The translations under genes were made by a program, and so were the position numbers. Below, piece by piece: positions 15,835-20,511 of a stretch of DNA of 20,511 nucleotides; the first letter of the stretch is position 1, and the number at the start of each line of letters is the position of its first letter. Source of the stretch: a virus. The stretch spans positions 1 through 20,511 of IMG/VR virus record IMGVR_UViG_3300005288_000118; one strand, written 5' to 3'. A model generated the notes under the pieces. The model did not search any database, had not been told where the DNA came from, and saw only the letters and a program-made list of their open reading frames with translations.

Positions 15835-15992
15835 GCCGCATACCCGTCCACATCTATAAGGGGTTTATTGTCAGGCGCATGTCGCCACACGAGGCCCTTG
15901 GGCCACGTGCCGTCCTGAATCTTTGATCTGATCGCGGCCTCAGTGTAGCCACTTTCGGCGGCGAACTGACTGATCGTCTTATATTTGACCAT
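15714..15992 (-). CDS. Excisionase-like protein
   Basis: 92 residues. The first 55 (KTISQFAAESGYTEAAIRSK, then DGTWPKGLVWRHAPDNKPLI and a closing YAAWVES) match the DUF1233-type putative excisionase family, a small winged-helix DNA binder that directs the integrase toward excision. GGAGG precedes the start by about nine bases. The last 40 residues are encoded in the overlap with the integrase start and are low-complexity and basic, so they may add little. The start directly follows the stop of the preceding gene (TGAATG), so expression is coupled with the upstream small gene and the integrase. Confidence 0.75.
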   Translation of the reverse strand: MVKYKTISQFAAESGYTEAAIRSKIQDGTWPKGLVWRHAPDNKPLIDVDGYAAWVESAAASGRRRKVALRSVSCSRVPSAASASHLSPAPLT

Positions 15993-16178
15993 TCACTGCT
16001 TCCTCCAGGCCTCGCGCTGCGCCTTGTTCCAGCCGTCAATCCACCGCTGCTTGGAGCATGGAGACGTGTCTTTTTCCGTTTCGAACGGGTTTTGCTTGAG
16101 GCCAGCTCCCTTGAGGAAGGCCGCGTAGCCCTGCTCGAACGGGTTGATCTTCTGGCCGTGCAGCTCAGCAGTTGCCAT
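15993..16178 (-). CDS. Ribosome-modulation-factor-like small protein
   Basis: 61 residues. FEQGYAAFLKGAGLKQNPFE and KQRWIDGWNKAQREAW reproduce the spacing of the RMF family (G-Y-x-A, a G/NP turn, then R-W-x-x-G-W-x-x-A), although the insert between the two halves is longer than in RMF itself. RMF inactivates ribosomes by dimerisation. Related small proteins occur on phages and plasmids; the plasmid protein CrpP belongs to this family. Whether this one binds ribosomes is not known. It overlaps the preceding gene by 14 bases and abuts the excisionase start, so it is in the early leftward operon. Confidence 0.5.
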   Translation of the reverse strand: MATAELHGQKINPFEQGYAAFLKGAGLKQNPFETEKDTSPCSKQRWIDGWNKAQREAWRKQ

Positions 16179-16371
16179 GGCGAACCACCTCGATTACCTG
16201 ATTGATGCCCTTGGCGTAATCCGGCGGGCGGATCAGCGCGACTTGTTCCAGGTTGCAGGCCATCGTTTCAACCGGCCCGCGGTCGTCAAACATGCACTTG
16301 GGCAGGTGCGATGCCGACTCGAGCATCTGCGCCGCGAAGGCCTGGCCTTCACGCAATTCGATCAGAGACAT
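16165..16371 (-). CDS. Small hypothetical early phage protein
   Basis: 68 residues, not recognised. GGAG lies about seven bases before the start. The sequence begins MSLIELREGQAFAAQMLESA and includes CMFDDRGPVETMACNLEQVA. It is acidic to neutral, with no membrane segment and no zinc motif (two Cys only). It lies between an unknown 152-residue gene and the RMF-like gene, overlapping the latter by 14 bases, which supports real translation in the operon. Confidence 0.55.
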   Translation of the reverse strand: MSLIELREGQAFAAQMLESASHLPKCMFDDRGPVETMACNLEQVALIRPPDYAKGINQVIEVVRHGNC

Positions 16372-16408
16372 GGGTGTTCTCCATGCCGCGCGTGGCGGCA
16401 GAAGGTGG

Positions 16409-16867
16409 TTATTGGGTGGCCTTATCGATGGCTGCGCGAACGACTTTCAGGTACTGACCATCTACGCCGACGTAGCCAATGGATTCGCAACGTTTCTGAA
16501 CGCCTTTCAGTACCTCAACCAGTTCTTCAGTCAGCGCTCGCTCCTCCCGTCCGATATCCCAGAAGCGCTGGCCCCAGTGTCCGGCTGGCGGCGGGTTGGA
16601 GTTTTGCGCGCCCATGGCCAGGGCACCGACAACGCAGTCCAGCAGGTCGCGCTTATAGGCATTGTCGCCGTCGATGCTCAGGCCTCGCCGGCGCAGTGCG
16701 CTGACCACTTCGTCACGATCCAGCCCCTGGTCTTCGATTACGATGTCGCGCTCCGGCTCGCCCGGTGTGTAAATCACCAGGGCCAGCTTGGCGCCGGGCA
16801 GGCAAAGCCCGCTGAGTTTGACCAAGGCGTCGTTGGCTGCTTCGTGGAAACGCTGAACTGCTGACAT
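16409..16867 (-). CDS. Hypothetical early phage protein
   Basis: 152 residues from the ATG at 16867, chosen because GAGGAATTCCT gives a ribosome site with good spacing; an in-frame ATG at 16891 has no such site. The sequence is not recognised. Features: an N-terminal SAVQRFHEAANDALVKLSG, a beta-rich middle (LALVIYTPGEPERDIVIED), a conserved-looking AGHWGQRFWDIGREERALTE, and a final helical region. No membrane segment and no catalytic motif is apparent. It probably belongs to the leftward early operon. Large frames on the opposite strand here are judged to be its shadow. Confidence 0.6.
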   Translation of the reverse strand: MSAVQRFHEAANDALVKLSGLCLPGAKLALVIYTPGEPERDIVIEDQGLDRDEVVSALRRRGLSIDGDNAYKRDLLDCVVGALAMGAQNSNPPPAGHWGQRFWDIGREERALTEELVEVLKGVQKRCESIGYVGVDGQYLKVVRAAIDKATQ

Positions 16868-16915
16868 AGGAATTCCTCGCCCGCCGTTCACCGGCAGGCT
16901 ATAGGTGGATTGGGG

Positions 16916-17107
16916 TTAGTAAAACGGGCCTTCGTATTCGTCGAAGCAAGGAGCGCACAGTGGGCGGTGTCCGCGCACGGCATGCGGGGACTCCTTGGGT
17001 ACCCAACGTTCTTTCGGTAGGAAATGACCGCAGTCGCGGCAATGGGTGTGATGGTCTTCCGCTTTTCGCTCAGACAGCTCCGCGCGAATTTGCGAGAGGG
17101 TGATCAT
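16916..17107 (-). CDS. Small Cys-rich (zinc-ribbon-like) protein
   Basis: 63 residues. THCRDCGHFLPKERW and a later LCAPCFDEYE supply two C-x-x-C pairs about 29 residues apart, with His residues around them, so binding of a zinc ion is likely. The start is set by the ATGA overlap with the 18-residue micro-ORF. The family is not recognised; it may be a small DNA- or protein-binding regulator of the type common in phage early regions. Confidence 0.6.
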   Translation of the reverse strand: MITLSQIRAELSERKAEDHHTHCRDCGHFLPKERWVPKESPHAVRGHRPLCAPCFDEYEGPFY

Positions 17108-17160
17108 GGCCTCGGCCCCCTGTAGATGAGCCAGGCCATGTAGAGCAGGGGGAGGATCAT
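17104..17160 (-). CDS. 18-residue hydrophobic micro-ORF
   Basis: MILPLLYMAWLIYRGPRP encodes one short hydrophobic segment followed by a basic, Pro-containing tail. Its ATG overlaps the stop of the ASCH gene (ATGA), and its stop overlaps the ATG of the Cys-rich gene (ATGA). So three genes are coupled without a base lost. A weak GGTGA lies just upstream. It could be a membrane micropeptide, or only a device that carries ribosomes to the next gene. It is too short for normal gene callers. Confidence 0.4.
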   Translation of the reverse strand: MILPLLYMAWLIYRGPRP

Positions 17161-17537
17161 GGCGTCACCAGTTCGTCAGGGACTTCAAAGAAGCCGAGCC
17201 GGCCCTTCAGCGGGCTGAACTGCATCGGTTTTGGATCGCGCAGTGAGAAGGCCTTCTGCCCCATGTACCAGGGCGATTCGCTGGAATCCAGGCTGTCGAC
17301 CAGCTCAACTGAGCCGACGACTCCGCCGCGCTGCAACTCGTTGAATGGCGGGATCGTCACGCCGCACTCCAGGTCTGCGAAGGCGGCAGCATTGGCGTAC
17401 TCCTGCTGGGTCATACCCTGGGAGGCGTGCACCAGGAACCGCCCGCGGAACTTCGTATGCCAGCTCCGGTTCTCGATGTCCTTGCCGCCGTGGATGATCA
17501 GCCAGGCCCAGGGCTGGCGAATTGAAAGTGCTTTCAT
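17157..17537 (-). CDS. ASCH-domain protein
   Basis: 126 residues from the ATG at 17537 (GGAG about eight bases upstream); an in-frame ATG at 17555 overlaps the preceding gene's end and has less support. MKALSIRQPWAWLIIHGGKD, ENRSWHTKFRGRFLVHAS and a closing LKGRLGFFEV match the ASCH domain family, a PUA-like beta-barrel that binds RNA or modified nucleotides. Some members hydrolyse N4-acetylcytidine. In phage early operons such proteins are frequent but their roles are mostly unknown. The start follows the previous stop by four bases. Confidence 0.8.
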   Translation of the reverse strand: MKALSIRQPWAWLIIHGGKDIENRSWHTKFRGRFLVHASQGMTQQEYANAAAFADLECGVTIPPFNELQRGGVVGSVELVDSLDSSESPWYMGQKAFSLRDPKPMQFSPLKGRLGFFEVPDELVTP

Positions 17538-17541
17538 AGGG

Positions 17542-17973
17542 TCACTCCCAAGCAAATGAGTTTTGGATGTAATCGCTGGGGATAACGGCCTCGTTGGGTG
17601 GATCCGTCACCGTCACAGTCGAGTCGCCGAAGTAGCCTATGGCAGCCTTGGCGCGCTCCAGTGAGAGCGTGGCGTGCCGTATCTGCCACTCTTTGCGGCA
17701 CTTGTACGAGTTCAACGCTCGCTCTTTGTCTGGGTAGGCAAAGCACCTTGAAGCGAAATACTGGTGCTTCAGCACGCGTTTACGTGCGTTTTTTGCGCCT
17801 GCTTCGCTCAGCCAGCCACGCATCAAGCGGTCGTGTTCTGGCTCGCTCAGCAGATACCAGCACATTGGGGTTTCGGCGTATGCCACCCAGGTCTGCATCG
17901 TTACGGTCAGGCCATCCGGCCCGATTGTGTCGACGTAGCGGAAGTGGTCCGGGCCTGCCTTTTTGTTTTCCAT
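17542..17973 (-). CDS. Hypothetical early phage protein, first gene of leftward operon
   Basis: 143 residues, not recognised. It includes MCWYLLSEPEHDRLMRGWLS, a basic AKNARKRVLKHQYF, and SYKCRKEWQIRHATLSLERA. It is rich in Arg/Lys and Trp, with no membrane segment, so a cytoplasmic, possibly nucleic-acid-binding protein. AAGGA lies about 11 bases before the ATG. It is the first gene before the divergent intergenic region, so its promoter should lie at 17974-18148; a perfect 14-bp palindrome lies at 17990-18003. Confidence 0.6.
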   Translation of the reverse strand: MENKKAGPDHFRYVDTIGPDGLTVTMQTWVAYAETPMCWYLLSEPEHDRLMRGWLSEAGAKNARKRVLKHQYFASRCFAYPDKERALNSYKCRKEWQIRHATLSLERAKAAIGYFGDSTVTVTDPPNEAVIPSDYIQNSFAWE

Positions 17974-17989
17974 GGGCGAGTTCGTCCTT

Positions 17990-18003
17990 GCCGCTATAGC
18001 GGC
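17990..18003. promoter_or_regulatory. 14-bp perfect palindrome, candidate operator
   Basis: GCCGCTATAGCGGC is its own reverse complement. It sits 17 bases upstream of the leftward gene start, inside the 175-base gap that separates the leftward early operon from the rightward membrane pair. A palindrome of this length fits a dimeric repressor site. The central TATAGC on the minus strand weakly resembles a -10 element, but no good -35 was found. Confidence 0.35.
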
Positions 18004-18148
18004 TGACTTTGAAGGGGTAGAAAGAGACAGTGAGGGGGGTTAAATAAATCTCAAATTAACTGGAGTTTTACGCTTGATCTACTAAAACAAATGTAGTTGT
18101 TCATGATGTGAAAATTAATCGGATTTGCTCGTGTGGGGGTGAATAGAG

Positions 18149-18451
18149 ATGTCTAAAACATCATTTTTATATCTAATGGTTCTAATCTCCTTTGATGCGG
18201 TCAGTTGGGAGCTACCTAATTTTCCAAGTTTTACCGATGTTGCGAGCCCCCCGGCTGCGCATTCAGAACCTGCAGCAGAAGCTGTTGCTGAATATCATGA
18301 AAGCGAGGCTGTCGGTGGAGAGTATCTGGGTCTTGACTCTTCCATTAAGTTGAAGTGGGAAAACAAGAAATTGTTGGATTTGGTTCGGCAGCAAGGAACT
18401 ATGATAGAACTTTTGAAGTCGAGAATAAAAGTGCTGGAGAGTGAGAGATGA
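18149..18451 (+). CDS. Exported or anchored coiled-coil protein of an AT-rich membrane pair
   Basis: 100 residues, not recognised. Residues about 5-19 (SFLYLMVLISFDAVSWE) are hydrophobic and could be a signal or anchor, although few basic residues precede them. The middle is Ala/Pro/Glu-rich. The last 30 residues (KWENKKLLDLVRQQGTMIEL, then LKSRIKVLESER) have coiled-coil spacing. It stops in an ATGA overlap with the next membrane gene, so the two products probably act together. A G-rich stretch (GGGGGTG) lies before the start. Base use is markedly AT-rich and direction is opposite to the surrounding early genes, both signs of an inserted unit. Confidence 0.6.
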   Translation: MSKTSFLYLMVLISFDAVSWELPNFPSFTDVASPPAAHSEPAAEAVAEYHESEAVGGEYLGLDSSIKLKWENKKLLDLVRQQGTMIELLKSRIKVLESER

Positions 18452-18831
18452 GCGAGAAGTCGTTTGATGTTATGTTTAAAGAGCTTGATGATAAAATAAC
18501 GGAATCTAAAAAAAATATTTCTGAAACTATCAGTATTACTAAAGTGCCAGCTGGGAATGAGGTTTGGTGGTCCGCTAAGAATGCAATGACTATAAGTGTT
18601 GTGGTGTTGTTGTTTGGGTTTGTAATTTGTTTTCTGGCTTCGAGGCTTTTGGGGAAGGGGTATTCGGCCGATAGCATTCTCAAGGTTTTTGGTACGGTAC
18701 TCGTTATAGTCAGCGCGGTGTTTTTGGTTGTTGCTGGATATAGTGATAAGCAAATATCACCGGTAATTGGTTTGCTGGGAACTATTGTTGGTTATTTGCT
18801 TGGGCGAAATACTAACGACCCTAAAGTTTAA
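18448..18831 (+). CDS. Three-segment inner-membrane protein of an AT-rich membrane pair
   Basis: 127 residues. A soluble N-terminal 40 residues with helical, charged character (FDVMFKELDDKITESKK) is followed by three membrane segments at about residues 46-70, 79-97 and 104-119, the last with a GLLGTIVGYLLGR motif. The start overlaps the upstream stop (ATGA). No family is recognised. Size and three segments are also compatible with a class I holin, but it is far from the lysis genes and differently oriented. The other reading, favoured here, is a lysogen-expressed membrane factor such as a superinfection-exclusion protein. Confidence 0.6.
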   Translation: MSEKSFDVMFKELDDKITESKKNISETISITKVPAGNEVWWSAKNAMTISVVVLLFGFVICFLASRLLGKGYSADSILKVFGTVLVIVSAVFLVVAGYSDKQISPVIGLLGTIVGYLLGRNTNDPKV

Positions 18832-18885
18832 ACTATACCAGTTTTGCAGCGCCGATTTAGAATTGCGGATCATGAGTTTCATAGC

Positions 18886-19200
18886 TCATCCTGCAATCTC
18901 CTTCGATACCAGATCATGGGCATTCACAACCCGCATCCCGAGCGCCTTGCCGATGTGCACCTCAAGGCTGGCGCCGCGGGAATCCTGCCAGCCGGGCAGG
19001 GTGGCCACGGTGTCGCAATCCATCAGTGCCTTGATGTCGCGGCGCATGCACTCGCTCCAGGTGCCAGGGTCCGGGTTGAGCTCTGCGGGGTTGATGACAA
19101 TGTGCCCAGCGGAGCGCAGCCTGTCAGCCGTGGAATGGAACAGAGGAAAATTCAGGTCCAGCATGTTTGTCATGGGACCGCTGAGGTAGATGCGCTTCAT
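18886..19200 (-). CDS. DUF4406 protein (nucleoside deoxyribosyltransferase-like)
   Basis: 104 residues from the ATG at 19200 (ATGA overlap with the gene before it); a longer in-frame start at 19320 lies in that gene and is rejected. MKRIYLSGPMTN opens the protein, followed by LNFPLFHSTADRLRSAGHIV, INPAELNPD, and DCDTVATLPGWQDSRGASLE. These are the hallmarks of DUF4406, which shares the fold of nucleoside 2-deoxyribosyltransferases. The Glu in GASLE matches the catalytic region of that fold. It may act in nucleotide metabolism of the phage, but activity is not established for this family. Confidence 0.8.
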   Translation of the reverse strand: MKRIYLSGPMTNMLDLNFPLFHSTADRLRSAGHIVINPAELNPDPGTWSECMRRDIKALMDCDTVATLPGWQDSRGASLEVHIGKALGMRVVNAHDLVSKEIAG

Positions 19201-19802
19201 GCGGCCTCCAGATGCTGCTGTTCTTGGCGTAGGGCCTGCTGTACGGCAGCGATGATGCGGCAGAGGTAATTCCAGGCCGGATTCGGCTCGGTCGCCTTGT
19301 CGTCCACCATGTGCCACCACTCCGGGCCAAACAGGTCGGCCAATAGTTCGCCGTGGTGGTGCGCGCTCATGATCGATTCGACGTTACGCAGGTCGTCGAT
19401 CTGGTCGAACAGATCGCGAGCGTCGTCACTGTCCAGGCTATCGCCGAACTCCCAATAGCCCTTGCGCATCCGCCGCCGGTCGACGACTGCCTTTTTCGCA
19501 AGCTTCATAAGGGCGGCGCTGGAAAAGCGCATTGCGTGCATGCTGGGCGAGAAATAGCCGATGATGTAGTGCTCATCCAGCCCGCAAAAGAACTGCGCGA
19601 GGGTGCGTCCTTCCCACATGCCGCCCCAGTAGGCATGCCAGCTCTTGTCGTAGCAGCTCACAGTAATCTTGCCTTTGCGGGGCGCCAGGTCTTCCAGGAA
19701 CACCGTGATCGGGTCCAGGCCCTGCGCCTCGGTGATGACTAGCTTCGTCACGGTCGACCGTTCAATCTTCAGTGGCGCGATCTGTTTGTTTTCTGCGGGC
19801 AT
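19197..19802 (-). CDS. Conserved phage protein of unknown function
   Basis: 201 residues from the ATG at 19802, which has AAGGA seven bases upstream; a longer in-frame start at 20012 overlaps the opposite gene and is rejected. Not recognised. Notable segments: KLVITEAQGLDPITVFLEDL, KITVSCYDKSWHAYWGGMW, KKAVVDRRRMRKGYWEFGD, and SIMSAHHHGELLADLFGPEW. It is rich in Trp and His in the C-terminal half and has no membrane segment. Large conserved-looking phage proteins of this style commonly sit next to DUF4406 proteins in early regions. Its start lies 103 bases from a divergent gene, so a divergent promoter region is probable between them. Confidence 0.65.
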   Translation of the reverse strand: MPAENKQIAPLKIERSTVTKLVITEAQGLDPITVFLEDLAPRKGKITVSCYDKSWHAYWGGMWEGRTLAQFFCGLDEHYIIGYFSPSMHAMRFSSAALMKLAKKAVVDRRRMRKGYWEFGDSLDSDDARDLFDQIDDLRNVESIMSAHHHGELLADLFGPEWWHMVDDKATEPNPAWNYLCRIIAAVQQALRQEQQHLEAA

Positions 19803-19863
19803 GGCTATGTCCTTGCCGGGGCATGCCCGGGCGGTGAAGTGGTTTTTGGTTAACGTTCCGGAT

Positions 19864-19896
19864 TCCGAACTATCCTTGAGGTTCACTTCGTTCGGA
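19864..19896 (+). promoter_or_regulatory. Inverted repeat covering ribosome site of the acidic small gene
   Basis: TCCGAAC (19864-19870) and GTTCGGA (19890-19896) are exact inverted repeats with a 19-base spacer. The right arm overlaps the GGAG at 19894-19897 that serves the ATG at 19906. If transcribed, the hairpin could hide the ribosome site; as DNA it could be an operator in a 103-base divergent region. The stem is only 7 bp. Confidence 0.25.
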
Positions 19897-19905
19897 GTTA
19901 ATGCG

Positions 19906-20190
19906 ATGGGCCAGGCCAAGAACGCGATGATGGAAGAGGAAGAGAAGGAAGCGGTCGCAATCAGCATTGCCGTTAGGGCGGGGGTGCTGAAGTATTGCGA
20001 AAGACATTCCAACCATTACAACCCCGGCAACGATCCGACTCCCGCCTACAAGCTCGGAAACTTTCTCATGACCAGCGGAGAGGTGGGCAACTTCGACGAC
20101 CCCCGAGACATGACCGATCACGTCAAGGAAGCTGTCGAATCTGCTGCGGACGAGTGCTACGCATGCGCGGACATCCGCGATAACGATTAG
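19906..20190 (+). CDS. Small acidic hypothetical protein
   Basis: 94 residues from the ATG at 19906 (GGAG eight bases upstream); a longer frame upstream overlaps the divergent gene and is not needed. MEEEEKEAVAISIAVRAGVL follows an N-terminal MGQAKNAM. The C-terminal half is acidic (NFDDPRDMTDHVKEAVESAA, then DECYACADIRDND). Not recognised. It runs against the surrounding minus-strand genes. Its stop TAG overlaps by bases 20188-20189 the stop of the convergent methyltransferase piece, so the two ends share a TTAG. Confidence 0.55.
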   Translation: MGQAKNAMMEEEEKEAVAISIAVRAGVLKYCERHSNHYNPGNDPTPAYKLGNFLMTSGEVGNFDDPRDMTDHVKEAVESAADECYACADIRDND

Positions 20191-20402
20191 GCTGCCTTTG
20201 CCTGCTGCTCGCTGATTCGCCACGGATCATTGGCCCGGGCCAGTGCTGCCATCGGCGGCGGGCTGACGCTGTTGCCGCACATATGCACCTGCTGAGTCTT
20301 GGAGAATGGCTTGCCGTCGGCGCCGTGACTGATCACGTAGTCGGCGGGGAAGCCCTGGGCCTTGTACAGCTCGGCCGGCTTCAGCATGCGCAGGCAGATG
20401 TC
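20187..20402 (-). pseudogene. DNA cytosine (C5) methyltransferase, C-terminal piece, disrupted by in-frame stop
   Basis: The piece reads DICLRMLKPAELYKAQGFP, then YVI, and later KTQQVHMCGNSVSPPPMAAL. This is the end of a phage C5 methyltransferase, with the AQGFP box and the closing Q-x-x-x-GNSV-x-PP motif. No upstream catalytic domain is present: the same frame is interrupted by TAA at 20403-20405, right before DICLRML, and the frame to its left reads into different-looking sequence. An ATG at 20387 could start a 66-residue protein, but that lacks the Pro-Cys active site and cannot methylate DNA. Possible causes are a point or small-deletion mutation, a recombination joint, or a sequencing error. 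Confidence 0.6.
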
Positions 20403-20510
20403 TTAGGGTGTACCTTCCAGCATCACGGTGACCCGGGCTAGCAGTCCATTATTATCATGGTGCCACTCCGGCATTCTAGGCTGCACCCGGTAAGGCAGGA
20501 CTGAGCCATG
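20403..20510 (-). other. Open frame upstream of methyltransferase piece (partial, runs off window)
   Basis: The same minus-strand frame is open from the right window edge to the TAA. It ends HDNNGLLARVTVMLEGTP before the stop, which loosely resembles the residues that precede the D-I-x-x-R-M-L box in methyltransferases. The residues before it do not show clear methyltransferase motifs. It may be the rest of a broken methyltransferase gene or the end of another protein. There is no internal evidence for a promoter. Confidence 0.25.
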
Positions 20511-20511
20511 A

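Noticed and set aside
16144-16864. Long plus-strand frames opposite the leftward small genes (186 and 203 residues).
   Set aside because: The minus-strand genes have ribosome sites and end-to-end overlaps. The plus-strand products are Arg-rich, low-complexity and without family features.
19669-19905. A 5' extension of the acidic gene (173-residue version starting at 19669).
   Set aside because: It would overlap the start of the divergent 201-residue gene and its ribosome site. The ATG at 19906 has its own well-spaced GGAG.
1-20511. CRISPR arrays, insertion sequences, rRNA genes.
   Set aside because: No regularly spaced repeats, no transposase sequence with terminal inverted repeats, and no rRNA sequence was seen on either strand by reading.

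Overview
The window looks like part of a temperate, contractile-tailed (myovirus-type) phage genome of a Pseudomonas-like host. Evidence for the phage type: a baseplate gene series (Dit-like, plug, hub, Gp138-type spike, gp25-like, gpJ, DUF2612), a terminase pair, an endolysin with nested spanins, and a tyrosine integrase with an excisionase. Evidence for the host is softer: high GC, protein sequences of a style common in Pseudomonas prophages, and an att core that reads as the 3' end of a tmRNA or tRNA. No search was run, so the genus is an inference.

Layout, left to right. Positions 3-6496 (+) hold a tightly coupled tail and baseplate operon, from the C-terminus of a tape-measure/tail-lysozyme protein to a collar-type fibre and its small partner. 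Almost every junction is an ATGA or TGATG overlap. Positions 6504-8554 (+) hold the small and large terminase subunits, unusually placed after the tail genes. Positions 8631-10607 (+) hold a pectate-lyase-fold tailspike. Positions 10624-13352 hold an AT-richer unit bounded by hairpin terminators: an MBOAT O-acyltransferase and an SGNH-like membrane-anchored protein, a probable lysogenic-conversion pair that O-acetylates surface polysaccharide. Positions 13368-14413 hold a lysis cassette (GH19 endolysin, Rz, Rz1 nested inside Rz); no holin is evident.

Positions 14448-14650 form a compact attP-like site. A tRNA/tmRNA 3' end including CCA lies between imperfect 19-bp repeats. It sits between the lysis genes and the integrase, so phage genes lie on both sides. 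That is the arrangement of an unintegrated (attP) phage genome, or less simply of two elements sharing one att site.

Positions 14662-17973 (-) are a leftward early operon: integrase, overlapping excisionase, an RMF-like small protein, several short unknowns, a small Cys-rich protein, an 18-residue hydrophobic micro-ORF, an ASCH-domain protein and an unknown 143-residue protein. Positions 18149-18831 (+) hold an AT-rich two-gene membrane module inserted in the opposite direction (a moron candidate). Positions 18886-20511 hold a DUF4406 protein and an unknown protein (-), a small acidic protein (+), and the C-terminal piece of a DNA cytosine methyltransferase (-) cut off by an in-frame stop.

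The genes together describe virion tail assembly, DNA packaging, host recognition, surface modification of the lysogen, lysis, and site-specific integration and excision. The least explained parts are the acyltransferase/SGNH unit, the AT-rich membrane pair, the micro-ORF and the broken methyltransferase.
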